Assembly (NCBI RefSeq): GCF_030253575.1
Contig: NC_080567.1
Span: 30,268,501-30,332,500 of the forward strand
Length of the DNA stretch: 64,000 nt
Direction: 5' to 3'
DNA from: Rhododendron vialii
Lineage: Eukaryota; Streptophyta; Magnoliopsida; Ericales; Ericaceae
Part shown: in pieces, positions 21,743 through 33,120 of the stretch
Position numbering within the stretch: position 1 is the first letter of the stretch
Layout: each line of letters opens with the position of its first letter
The notes under the pieces: generated by a model
What the model saw: only the letters and a program-made list of their open reading frames with translations
The model's database searches: none
Told to the model about the DNA's origin: nothing
Position numbers and translations under genes: made by a program

Positions 21743-24700
21743 TCAATTTTGAAGCGGTCCAGAAATGGGGTCATGGCCAGATCTGGGATCCTTATGTTTC
21801 AAAGAAAGGTGTGCAAACTGTGAATCAAGATCTCTGCTTTTGGTACGCCTATGGCTCAGAGATGGCTGCTGTTGCTGATACATGGCTTGCAGCCTTTTCA
21901 TCTCTCTCTCCAATACTTCATGTTCCACTGCACAACCCTTAATTGGCTCAGATTCCGAAATAAGCAATTGGAAAGAATTTCATGGGGCCTTTTTAGTAGC
22001 TTGCAAATAGAAATCTAAGGATATGTTATTAGACTTTTCCACAGATTTATCATTGTCAGAAATTGTTGATGTGCTAATTTAACTCAGAATTCAAGGTAAT
22101 GCTGGTAGAGCAACATGTAAATCTTCATCCAGAGGTACATCGAATGGACATTTTTGAAAAGAAAAAAAAGTATGTCGGAAGGTTTCAACAAACATTTACA
22201 CAATACTAAGGCAAAAAACTCTTGAAGTTCCGAAATACAAATTACCTTCGACTTCCTTCCGAAAGTTAGGCTGTCCCAAGTAGCCTCACAGTGCATCCGT
22301 AATCAGTATCCCCTAATTTTATGCTTGTGGATATTAGGAGTGGGGCCTTCCAGGAAACTGGCAGGCACTGCAATGGCTCAAGACCACCAGAGGTGGAGGA
22401 GAGAGCTCAGGACAGCCAGAGAGAGAGAGAGAGGGATGGAAGTGGAGAAAAGTCAACTAAAGAGTAAATACTCTGTCTAAGTCTTGTGTGTATTTTTTAT
22501 ACAACCTAGGAACCTTGGAGGGGAAGGTAGCCAGTTTTCAAGCCTTCCACTCATAGGAGATATGTGAGACCTCATAGAGAAGTATCCTTAGCGAGCTTGC
22601 TCCTTTAGGTGATGAGCGAGCTTGAGGATAGAGTTCAATTGGAGGCAGTCGTGTTGGCCACCTCAGCTACTAAGAGAGGTACTGACATCTAATGGCGGAG
22701 GACCTCTAGATACCCACACTACTAACATTCTCACTTCCAATTTCTACTTCACAAACGGAGATTATGACATAGAAATAACCTACTTTTCTAATGCAGCACA
22801 TATCGACAGGCAAATTTCCGTTTGACCGGAAAAAAAACATATCGACAGGCTAGCACCCGAGAAATGTGAATTGTTGTAGAATTATAACGACTGAGTTGGA
22901 ATTCCAAGCAACAGAAGCAGAAACGACTCAAAAAAAGAGAACTTTCAAGAACGAAACTTACAGTACTTAATCAGCTGTTCCTGGGCAAGACTTTCTAGAC
23001 GTTGCTTCAGGGCTTTGTTCTCCATCGTCAGAATAAGATTCTGCTGGTTGCGAAATTCAAGATCGGCAGAAATTTCAGACCCTTCTGCCTGTAATTGGAT
23101 AAGAAGATCAACGCTTATCATAAGTTAAACACCATACAGTACAGCATTCCCAATATGAAAATCAATACTGCGTAAACATAGTACCTAACGAATACCAACC
23201 TGTAAAGCTTGCACATTGCTTTCCAGTTCAGCTATATATTGAAGTTTTCGGACCCGTGAACGTTGAGCAAATTGCCTGCATAATACCATCTGATATTAAC
23301 TATGCAGCAACTTACTATTCAATCTAATGATCTCTAAACATCACATATAACAGCAATTGTCATTTTAAGAATAGCGTACTTCAATCAGATTACAAAAATG
23401 TTGGCTATTGCAGCAATAAAAGGCGGAAGGTTTGTTTTTTCAAAGGAGGTGTAGGCCTAGATTGTCACTACAAAAATTACATATTCAAAATTCAGTAAAT
23501 GAAGCATTTCGGTATTTAAATAACAAAAAACAAATCAGAGATTTTTGTAAATTACTATCCCACCAGGGAAGAGCATGCAACTGCTTTTGTTTGATTTTTC
23601 ACCAGAACAAGCATAAAAGTTCGCAGTTTTAAAACAGCAAACAACCCATGAAAGTGAAGAAACTTTGTATAAATCAAAAACTGATGATATTAGATGGAGA
23701 AGGCCAACATGTATGTAAGGGTCCATACCCAAGCAATGTGGGATTTTCGAACCACCCCCCACCCCCTTCATGCGCCTTCATCTTTTGGGTGCGTCATATG
23801 AAGTCTCTTTTTGAGTCTGGGGGTTTTCACAGTGGGGTGTGGGCTAATACCTTTTCTTTAGCGTGGATTGGAATGGGCCTATTAGGTGGAGAGGACCACT
23901 TGTGCATTACGCATAACCTATTCCATACCGAAGTCGTGGGATTCTTAAACGAAAACAACTACTGAGGGTTTAAATCGTTTTAAGTCTTGCAGTTTACAAG
24001 CAACACCAAGGAATTCAAAAAAGAATCCACAAGTATTGCAACAAAGGATAAGACATACTGCTTGGCACGTTTTGTATCTGTCTCAGATGCAGAAGGCTTA
24101 GCATTAGAAGGATCTTTCTTTTCAGAAGCAGCTTTAAAATCATGTGGATCTGATTCAACCGGATCCTGCTTTTCGGTCCCTGTAGATGGAACCCAATCTG
24201 CTTCTTGCGGTACACATCTACCGTGTATAATACCGTTGTCTGTACCAGAAAGAAGGCCACTTTGATGTGCCATTGAAATCAACGATGGATCTTGAGCCCA
24301 ATTCTTCGGTTTTCCCAAAGAGTTTGGCTCAGTGTAGAAAGAAGCATGTCGCACATCATTGTATTGTTTAAAGTCTCGTGATTCCCATGAAGACACTGAA
24401 ATCAGATTATTACATTTGTTCTCGTCCTGAGATACATAATCCATGGTATAAGCAGTGGCCACATCTATATATGCAGAGTCACTTGATGAACGCCGATGAC
24501 CTCTTTTGCGTACAGGCGTTTCTGGCTCATCAAGCAGTTCATCCAGCCACGAAGGTTGCTCCTCAATCAGAAGGCTCTCAGAGGAAGTACGATGGTGGTG
24601 TGAATTTCCCTCTTTGGGCTTTGCCATACCTTTCGGTCCAATGACAGGACTACGTACATAATCAACATATGATGGAGCAGTACTTGGAAATGGACTTTTA

Positions 24701-24771
24701 GGAGGAAGTAAAGAGTGCTTTCCACTGCAAATCACATTTCTGTTATTTGATGACCCCTTCATATTTTCCAT
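21743..24771 (-). CDS. At4g06598-type bZIP protein with atypical basic region
   Basis: Four coding exons on the minus strand: 24771-24059, 23275-23200, 23088-22962 and 21927-21743, giving 366 residues. The exon before the ATG starts at 24774 behind a CAG acceptor, implying a 5'-UTR intron. The N-terminal half is Ser-rich and disordered ([28 protein letters not shown]). The basic region crosses the first coding intron: [20 protein letters not shown]. It runs into the zipper [20 protein letters not shown] then [20 protein letters not shown]. The tail ([20 protein letters not shown] then HKD) matches At4g06598 from memory. In the canonical N-x7-R pattern the Asn is Lys here, so DNA contact may differ, although dimerisation should work. 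A nuclear transcriptional regulator of unknown targets. Confidence 0.9.
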
Positions 24772-24774
24772 AAC

Positions 24775-26129
24775 CTGGGTAAAAGCACTCCGCGTCAACA
24801 AAAAAAAAGATAGTTGAGATTGTAAACATATTAATAAACAAGAGGAATGTTTGATTAGGAATAGAAAAGAAAAATTCACAACAGCTCTTGGTGCAGCAAC
24901 AAGAACCAGTTTAGCTTGGGGGTGGTGATTCCATGGTGTAATCCACATATTTTTATCGTCCATCACACTCATGCATTTGCGATTAATTGGACGACCTCAA
25001 CAAGGTGTTCTATTTGCTCGTAGCACCTGTGAGGCAATTATCGGTTCTCTTTTTCCTAAGAGCTTTTATAAGATGGCAATCAAATTTTCAAGCAATTAGA
25101 TTATTTATAAACATCTACACAATAGACAAGAGTTCAATGCGAGATATTTCCATTATAAATGTCAAAGAAAGGGCTGGACACCAAAAGCAAATCAACAATT
25201 CAAAGTCCATAATCACAGCTAAAAACAATCTTCCCAAGACGGAGTTGCTTCCAGATTTCCAAAAAATGGAAGATGCACAGCTCCGGCCAGTAATCTCAAT
25301 CAAAACACCGTTAATTAGCATCTAAATTTTGCTATGATCACACCTTAAAACAATCTTTCCCAAGACAGAGTTGCTTCCAGATTTGCAAAAAATGGAACAT
25401 GCACAGCTCCGGCAAGTAATCTCAATCAAAAACACCCTTAATTGGCATCTAAATCAAAGAATCAAATCGAAAAGCGAAGCAAATTGCAAATCATAGCTCC
25501 ACATGTTTTCTAGTATTTCCTGACCTACAAATTTATATTATCTAAGGCCCAAAAAACCTCAGTCTGTGCCATGCTTAGAGTCTTATCTTTTGTATAGCCA
25601 GTCCCAGGTCTGGAAAAAGGAGGAGGGTTGTGTATTAGGTAAAGGTAACTGACAGACAGCACGTAAAGGCCCTATTAGATCTTTATGACATGAATCCTAA
25701 ATATGCGGACCTCAATTGACTGACACAAGGCTCGGTTTGGTTCGGTAAGGCCCCAAATTTCAAATCAACAATCCATCATTCGCCAATTTCTGAGATTGCA
25801 TTTTAATTTCCTCCCTCCATTTCCCCAGAAATCAAATTCATTCATCTGAGGGAAATGATTCATCTGAGGTAAATGAAAAACCCCTTTTTTTCCTGATTTA
25901 TCTTCTCTCTAAAGGCCTCAAATTTCGAACCAGCAATCCATGATTCACAAATTTCTGATTGCCATATGAACCATTTAAATCATTTCGAGGAGAATAAAAA
26001 TCACAGGAAATAAACAAATTAAAGAGAAAACGAACATCAGATTGGCATGGGGAAAATGCTGACCTGGGTTGAAGATCTTGGAATGCAATGGGATTCAGAT
26101 AGAAACAAGATCGAAAACCGAATCACTTG

Positions 26130-26167
<38 letters not shown>

Positions 26168-26180
26168 GTTGACGCCTCGT
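24775..26180 (-). promoter_or_regulatory. 5' leader and promoter region of the bZIP gene
   Basis: The CAG acceptor at 24777-24775 requires an upstream non-coding exon. The GA tract (CT on the + strand) at 26130-26165 fits a 5' leader like those of COBRA-like and MRS2. A local duplication is present: CAATCTTCCCAAGACGGAGT...CTTCCAGATTTCCAAAAAAT recurs about 125 bp on (about 25228 and 25351). The exact donor and TSS are not fixed. Confidence 0.5.
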
Positions 26181-26305
26181 GCTAAATGTTTAAAGGCTCG
26201 GATCCAGAACACAACAAATGTCTTTACTGAATTTTGCCAGCAAATAAAAATAATACCACAGAAAATTGGAATAAATTAGTCAGAAGGAAGGCCATATTTT
26301 CTTTT

Positions 26306-26715
26306 TGTTGGAATGGGATCTCTGTGGTTCCTTGACAAGGTCCTGTCCGGATCATTTTCGGGCCCTTTTCGGGTCTGTTTTTATGATCGTGACCGTTGAT
26401 ATTCTAGACCTCATCGAGAACATCTGGCACGTAAAAATTCATTTAAATCATACTTTTGAAACCCATTTTTCTCAAGATAAATGGGTTTAGATAACATTGC
26501 AACACTGGAAAAAAAATCTATTTTTCACGAGATAAATATGTTTTAAAAACACATCAAACGATATCCTATTGCCATGATTTGTCGCATGGCTCATGTTCCC
26601 GACGAGGTCTAAAATATTAACAGTCTCGATCATCAATACGGATTTGGGAAGGGCCCGAAGAGGACCGTGCAATCCTTTTAAGCGACCGGAGAGGATCCTG
26701 TTCCTTCTTTGTTTA
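26306..26715. mobile_element. Long-arm inverted-repeat element
   Basis: The left arm has TCATTTTCGGGCCCTTTTCG and GACCGTTGATATTCTAGACC. The right arm, reverse-complemented, has TCCTCTTCGGGCCCTTCCCA and GACTGTTAATATTTTAGACC. Arms of about 150 bp surround a short AT-rich loop. No coding capacity. Confidence 0.6.
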
Positions 26716-27316
26716 TAAACCCAGTTGGCCACAATCTCTCACTAATAAGTAATATGTTTGGTTAAAGGATTAGAAAATACTTCCAACCATTTCACACTGT
26801 TAACAAACTAATTTAAGCAGCTTGTTTTTTATAAAAAAAAAAAAAATTATTGTGAAACCTCAACAGACTATGGAAGCATACCATATTAATTATTAAGATA
26901 TTAATATTGAAAAAAAATCTAGTCTAAAATAAGTTAGCCAAATTAATGTGACGATGGTACCAAATAATAGTTCAGCCTACACGGACATAACCCTTCATGC
27001 ATGCTCACATAATCACATGTTATTCAATGTGTTTGGTGCCAAATTTGTTGGCATTGGACATGTCCCCAGGGCACTGAATAGCCTCTCCAATGAACTTGTC
27101 AAACTTAAATCACATTAATATGCTTGTTGTTGCCTAAATCTTGAGTAATCTTGAATATGATTTTTCCATTCGGTTTTTGACTAATTTTTTTGATATAGTT
27201 ACTCCAAGACGTGTTACTCAATCAAATCTATTTGGAGACTTTATTTTCTTTCACATCAGGAGATCTTGATTCTTGCAACAACAACAAAAAAAAATGGTTT
27301 GAGACCTTGCAGCTCT

Positions 27317-27402
27317 TGAATTTGGCACTCTAATTTTTTATGATGGCACTCCGATATTTGTGTTTTAGTCACTAAAAGACAAATTTCGGAGTGCCAAAAT
27401 CA
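27317..27402. mobile_element. TGATTTTGGCACTCC-family MITE, copy 2
   Basis: Left TTTGGCACTCTAATTTTTTA and right TTTCGGAGTGCCAAAATCA are inverted. Length about 86 bp. Confidence 0.5.
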
Positions 27403-28137
27403 TATGGCCCCTTAATCTCTGGAATTCAGGAATTTTTGAAGTAAAGATATGTAAATCCGAAAATAGAAATTGTTACACATATATCTACATTGGGCAAACT
27501 ACTAGAACCAGGGTTGAGATCTTTTCTTCCAGAGAAGGACCACTACCTTATTTGACATTTGCCTTCCTGGATCTTCTTGTTTTCTTGCCAACAGTGTGCT
27601 GGATTCTCCCGGTTGGTGAGCTGTGAAGACCCGGGAAAATTCTATAGTGCACGCTGCACACCCCTCAAAGTGTGTACATATGCACCTTTGTTGGTCCAAA
27701 ACATGTGACCTTAAAATAATAATAATAATAAAGTTAACCTAAAATTTGAATCAAATTACAAGAGAATGTTAGGTACACACCCACCTACCACAGCCTCTCA
27801 CATATATGTGGGCTTCACATATGAGAATCACATGGTGCGGTCTACATGTATGTGAGAAGGGTGCGGTCGGATGTGTGATGGGTAGATGTGTATGTAGCAT
27901 TGCTGATCAAATTAACCTTCATTTCCCCCATTATACTGTTCCATTTCATTTCACCTAGCATCTCCATCCGGTCCGAAGCAAGGAACATAATTCCTGGTAT
28001 GTGTTGGCAAGAAAAACATGAAACTCAACAATACTAAAAATATGGATCTCTAATGTGTGGTGGAGAAAGTGTTAGGACACTATCGCCGCTGAAAAATTAC
28101 TCCTATTGACAATCAAAAGAAAAAAAAAATATTCATC

Positions 28138-29805
28138 ATGTTTACACCACCAATGGCAACAACCACCAAGTATACGCTTGCCATATATGTCCATTCAAAA
28201 CTTCCTTAAAAAGCTTGGAACTTCCTTTTGGTCTTTTGGATAAAAGAAAGTTCAACTTTATGTATTCTGTGCATCCATTAGCTTTTTAAGGAGTATTTAA
28301 CAAAGGCTTGAATAAATTTAACCAAGCAGTCAAAATTTAACGAAACATTTTTTGGGTGATAGGTGCTGAAAAGTACCCATTTAATCCTTCTAATTTATGG
28401 CTTGTTAAGTCCATTTATATTATTATTTGGAGATTATTGATGCGTTTCTTGTGTTTGTAGATACTTGGAGGCTTGACATGTTAATGAGTTAAAGTGCAAA
28501 CTTTAAGAAGTTTAGAGACCAACTTGTGGCATGTTCCAAAGTCTAAGGACCTAGGGTGTAATAACTCTAATATTAAGCCATGTTATGGCCTGACAAAGGA
28601 AAAAAGCTGCGACGGCAATTAAAAAAAAGTTGAGAAAAATAAGGGTTTTGAAAAAAAAGCTTCAGAAGCTCTTGGCTGCGGCAGTTTTTGGGACCTGAGG
28701 CTCTCGACCAGATCAGCGGACTTTCTAGCATTCCAACCATGACTTCATCAATTCATACATTTACGGTTCTCATTTCTATGGCCGGCTAAACCTCTTGTCT
28801 AGGGGAAAGATGAAATTTCGTGTCCAGTAACTCTGTTTATGCGTAGGATTTTGATTTATTATTCGGATCGATTGTATGACTAAGAACCCGTTTTGTTTTG
28901 ATCAAACAGAATGATTTTTAATGATTTTAATCTATTGAGTATTTGTATGCACGCTTTCAAATACGAGTTATACAATGGTTTTCATTGATTGTGATTGGAG
29001 TTCTGAGATAGATTATACTCATAAGACGGATCGTGCCGTTAGGAGGCCTGACCGTGCTACTGAGACGGTCTGTGCTATGAGATAGTCTATGCCTTTTAAC
29101 AATGCAATTATTTTCTTGACGATTATTGAAAGGATTTGCAAGTCCTAGCGATAATCCCTTCTGATTCGAATAATTAAATCTAGCCTATGTATATCGTTGT
29201 TACGTGGTCGAAGTGGATTCGAAACCCTAGATCTTTTTTCCATCAACTTTCAAACTCTTACTTTAATTGTTTTCGTTATTTAATCAGTTCTCAAGATCAA
29301 ATCAATCCAACTTTTTTTCTGTCTGAATTAATCTAAAAGTTAATCGAATTTAGCGTAACATAGTCATACTGTCCCTGAGGATCGACACTCAGCCTTAACC
29401 ATTATTCTACAGAGTAGTAGTTAACTCCAAGTTTTTATAAGTTTATTTTTGACACGGAATGACGCGGTCATTGGGCAAAATGTACTTTAGATTCTGGAAA
29501 TCATTTTAGTTAGCCTCAAATCATCAAACTCTGTCCTAGTTCTCCCCAACTTTCTGCAATTCAAAAATTTACAGCGAAGCCACATTCCACCTTAGCAGAG
29601 ACAAATACCTTCCCAAGCGTGCCTTAAACGATCATCATATCTGGGATGCAGAGGACTAAGAAAGAGGATGCCAGTTATGCCATACAGAAAAACATCACGC
29701 CCATTTCCAACCACATATTTAATCCAAGGTTGCACTCTTGGTCTCACAAAATCCTTCTAACAGTCCAAGAGGCAGAGCTAGCTAGGGATTTTGGAACTAG
29801 TACTC
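28138..29805 (-). mobile_element. LINE fragment (inverted copy of 6450-7165), split by solo LTR
   Basis: 28138-28351 is the reverse complement of the 6960-7125 type sequence (AGTTCAACTTTNTGTATTC, GGAACTTCCTTTTGGTC). 29476-29805 corresponds to 6460-6760, including the region encoding the zf-RVT-like NWHP segment. The LINE tail is interrupted by the element at 28357-29470. Confidence 0.6.
28357..29470. mobile_element. Solo LTR, 1114 bp
   Basis: Begins TGATAGGTGCTGAAAAGTAC and ends ATGACGCGGTCA (TG...CA). It is flanked by the 5-bp duplication TTGGG (28352-28356 and 29471-29475). The inverted LINE copy in UBLCP1 intron 1 has the uninterrupted sequence at this point (TTTTTCCCAAGAAGTG near 6764-6779), the empty-site equivalent. 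No gag/pol frame inside, so a solo LTR. Confidence 0.82.
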
Positions 29806-29877
29806 TTCAGTGTGATGGTTAGAGAAACAAATGGAACAAACATACATAAACAAGATACTGTTGTTTTTGCCTTGTTT

Positions 29878-30088
29878 AGATGGTGTTTTGAAAAAAATTT
29901 AGTTTGGTTTTTGGTTAATGAATGGAGAGAGAAATTACGTTAATAATTGGAGATATGGATAATAAGTGGAAAGAGATAGAGAGATAAATGAGAATAATGA
30001 TTGAAGAGAGGAGAGATAAATGAAAGTAGGGATAATAAGTGTTTTTTGAGTTGGAATTTTGTTTCCAAAATGTCATCCGAACAAGGCA
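29878..30088. mobile_element. hAT-like MITE
   Basis: Left TGCCTTGTTTAGATGGTGTT and, inverted from the right, TGCCTTGTTCGGATGACATT. About 211 bp, GA-rich on one side. Its two overlapping short minus-strand frames are not genes. The related element at 46127-46325 has the same TGCCTTGTTTGGAT start. Confidence 0.6.
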
Positions 30089-30205
30089 CTTGAGCAAAGT
30101 CATGGTGGTACGATACATGAGACTGTGAGCTCATCCCTTAGAAGACATACACAGCACCCGTGCTTGACTTTGGGGAACCAAACTTCAAGATGAAGTTCTG
30201 GCATC

Positions 30206-30592
30206 TTAACAAACAAAGGTCTGCCAGATATCGAAATAAAAGCTAGAATACCAGGACAGTGCACAAGCTACGACGTTCTCCTCATCTGTATGTGTCGCAC
30301 CGCTTCCAAAGGAGCGATCCATGAACTGGACAAGAGCCACTCTTGCAGCGGGGCATTTTCTCCGTGCACCCTTGAGCTCCGACCTCAAGTTTTTGAGAGT
30401 AAGTTCTCTCGTGGCTACCATTCCAACCAACTTGATAAAATTCAAATTGGTGGTGAATTTCCACAAATCCCTCCATCTATGTGAAAGCACACTTCTTCTT
30501 CCTGCTGCTCTAAGTTTTAGGAGAGATCAAATGTGGGCAAGAATTTCATCTGGCAGCTGGCTTATTCGATCCTCCAAATGCTCATCATCCCT
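30206..30592 (-). pseudogene. F-box gene fragment, unit A (in-frame stop)
   Basis: Behind a CAG/TAG-type acceptor the minus strand reads [21 protein letters not shown], a TGA stop, [35 protein letters not shown]. This is the start of a plant F-box/LRR(FBD)-type protein (EDRISxLPDEIL...[11 protein letters not shown]). The TGA lies inside the F-box. No leucine-rich repeats or FBD domain follow; the frame runs into unrelated sequence. Its paralogue at 36247-36534 lacks this stop. F-box proteins recruit substrates to SCF ubiquitin ligases. This copy is broken. Confidence 0.8.
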
Positions 30593-31045
30593 CTACCGAC
30601 AATCAAATCAACCGCAAAAATGGGGTTAATTAGTTCCAAAGAAATAAACGAAAAAATTAGAAGACACCTATTTTCAGCATGACCCCACCAAATAGACCTC
30701 AATGCATATCAAGTATTGTGTCATTCTCGTAATTTAATATCTTATACCAGCATGCCTGGGGATTGTTAAATGTGAAATGAAAGTCCACTGAAATAGAGTT
30801 CACTTGGTGGTTGGTGTAGGAGGAGAATCGCCGCGCTCATTTTCCCATGTTAGAGTTATGTGGTGCTGCACCAAAGAGTGATAACTGATAACCAACATCT
30901 ATATTGTTATTTATCAAGAACCAATTGCTATGCAAAAAGAAGAACAATTTTTATTTTTTTATATAGTTACTGACAATGCAAAAACACATTTTGTTGCACT
31001 AACAAAATTTCAATCTTTGACATACTCTCTCAAGAAACAGAAATC

Positions 31046-31437
31046 CTATTGGTACCGACGGTACCCATAGGGAAAATGCACCGACGGCCACCGGACGGCC
31101 GTCTCCGGTCACCGGACGGCCGATCCGAGCCGTCCAAAAATTTTAAAAAATAAAACCGAGTGGCCTTTCGCGAGAATCAATGGCATCCGAGGTGTGTAGG
31201 GTACTTGATCCGAGTACCCCTTTTTCGTGTATATACACGTATATACAAATATACACGAAAAATGGGTGCTCGGATCAAGTACCCTACACACCTCGGATGC
31301 CATTGATTCTCGCATAAGGCCACTCGGTTTTATTTTTTAAAATTTTTGGACGGCTCGGATCGGCCGTCCGGTGACCGGAGACGGCCGTCCGGTGGCCGTC
31401 GGTGCATTTTCCCTATGGGTACCGTCGGTACCCATAG
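31046..31437. mobile_element. Near-perfect foldback element (about 390 bp)
   Basis: Two arms of about 180 bp that match as reverse complements with about four mismatches around a TATA-rich loop near 31230-31255. Termini are CTATTGGTACCGACGGTACC on the left and the inverse of CTATGGGTACCGACGGTACC on the right. It is flanked by an imperfect direct repeat of about 20 bp (TACTCTCTCAAGAAACAG / TACTCCTCAAGAAAAG). The unit B paralogue has one copy of this (near 37027) and no element. High arm identity implies a young insertion or gene-conversion-maintained arms. Confidence 0.8.
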
Positions 31438-31462
31438 CAGTACTCCTCAAGAAAAGAAATTA

Positions 31463-31687
31463 CTCCCTCCATCCCAATTTAAATGCTCCTTACAAAAAAC
31501 TGTGTAACTTTGACCTCGAAAAATAAAGTGCTTTCAGAATTAATTTTTAACTTTGTTTCACATCGTTCAAAAGAGCTTAATGAGTACTTTAAAACGATAC
31601 AAAAAAGATTATGAAAAATAAAAAAATTTCGAAAGGCAAAATAAGCAGACTTTACGTAAGGAGCATTTAAAATGGGATTGATGGGTG
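31463..31687. mobile_element. Stowaway-type MITE
   Basis: Starts CTCCCTCCATCCCAATTTAA, ends with a degenerate inverse (TTAAAATGGGATTGATGGGTG), flanked by TA (31461-31462, 31688-31689). Absent from the unit B paralogous site. Confidence 0.75.
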
Positions 31688-31813
31688 TAAAAAACTAAAT
31701 CCTTTTCCATATAAGTATATAGGAGTAAGTAACTAGGAGTTCATTCCCATCAAAAGAGGGAGTATGTGTATCTTGTTTGTTGTAAAGAATTCTACGAATG
31801 CAAGCTAAGAACA

Positions 31814-32033
31814 AGAAAGGAGTTGAGTTTTGTTCACCCTCCACTTAAGAGGGTGAACATTATCCTCCTTTCTATTGGTTGAAATGACGTGAACCCTACC
31901 ACAAAGTGATGTCATGCTTTCCAAAAAGTGTATTGCATGGTAAGCATGACATCATTTTGTAGTGGGGTCCGCACCATTTCAACCAATGAGAGAGAGGGTA
32001 ATGTTCATCCTCTTTTAAGAAAGGTGAACAAAA
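31814..32033. repeat. Hairpin-like inverted repeat
   Basis: The left part, TTCACCCTCCACTTAAGAGGGTGAACAT, is itself palindromic. It pairs with GTTCATCCTCTTTTAAGAAAGGTGAACAAAA on the right. Between lies ATGACGT...CACAAAGTGATGTCATGC / GCATGACATCATTTTGTAGTG. About 220 bp, MITE-like, no open frame. Confidence 0.5.
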
Positions 32034-32653
32034 TTGCACGCCACTCACGATAAAGAGAAAACTAAATAAGAAATCACAAGAGACACAAGATATACGTGGT
32101 TCCTCAAGATAAATACACCACGGGTGAGGAGATAGAAAATTCACTAATCAACGTGGAGAAGAAATACAAAGAACCGACTGTAATCCGTAATTCAAGAAAT
32201 GCCACAATACGAGATAGAAGTCTAGCCACCCAAAAGATTATTCCAAGAAGTCACCCAAGTCCCCTATTAATAATAGGAGATAGGATGAAAAACATTGAAT
32301 AATATAATTAACCAATGTACCACAAACGAATTCTAGGCATTCCCAACATCTACTACTGTAAACATCAAAAGAAAGGAAAACATTTACAGAAGAATTTTAA
32401 AGCTGCAGTCTTTCGTCAAAAATCTCAATCACAAAGAAGAAAGCAGGGGTTGTTCAGGGCCACACCATTTTCGGTTGAGAGAGAGAGGGAGGAGCCTGTT
32501 GGTTGTCTTGTCGTCGCTCACATGAGGTTTGTTTGCCCGATTTGGGGCTGAACGAGGATGATTCTGAGACAGTAGTACCAACTGAATTCGGGCTGAAACG
32601 CGGATCCGGGGCAATTTTGCTACGGGTCACCCACGGGAGAGAACTCAACCTAA

Positions 32654-32840
32654 GGCTCTGTTTGGAAAAGAAAGAAAAATTAAAGAATTTTTCCTCCTAT
32701 TATTTGGTTGTAGAGAAAGAGAAGAAAATAAAGATTTTGGGTGTAGTGAATAGTAAATTTTCTCTCCCATTTTTCTCTCATTTTCCTTCTCTTTTATTTT
32801 CCTTTCCTTTCTTTTCTTTCCGTAAGTTCCAAACAGAGCC
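32654..32840. mobile_element. Tourist-type MITE
   Basis: Perfect 14-bp termini (GGCTCTGTTTGGAA / TTCCAAACAGAGCC) flanked by TAA (32651-32653, 32841-32843), the PIF/Harbinger signature. 187 bp, GA/TC-rich interior. Confidence 0.85.
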
Positions 32841-32911
32841 TAAATTAAAATTTGAGGAATCTATACACAAATCTGACCAAGGAGATGGTGGACCCACTCT
32901 CTCTCACTCCC

Positions 32912-33120
32912 GAGGAATTTTTCAGTGTTGGGTGGGTACCACGTGGTACTGCTCGGCAAATCTAAGCCGTCCAATGCGATTTTGGACGGTTCAGATTTGG
33001 GGAGAGAAAAAGGAGAGAGAAAGAGGAGGGGTGAGAGGAGAGAGAAAGTTTCAATCTGAACCGTTCAAAAATGCATCGGACAGCTCGAGAGTGCCGAGCG
33101 GGGCACTGAAAAATTTCTCC
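32912..33120. mobile_element. CCGTCCAA-family inverted-repeat MITE
   Basis: Starts GAGGAATTTTTCAGTG, ends CACTGAAAAATTTCTCC. The arms carry GCTCGGCAAATCTAAGCCGTCC and the inverted counterpart GGACAGCTCGAGAGTGCCGAGC. Related to the elements at 57957 and 60603. Confidence 0.65.

Noticed and set aside
29915-30134. Two overlapping minus-strand frames of 64-67 codons
   Set aside because: They lie wholly within the hAT-like MITE at 29878-30088 and its edge.
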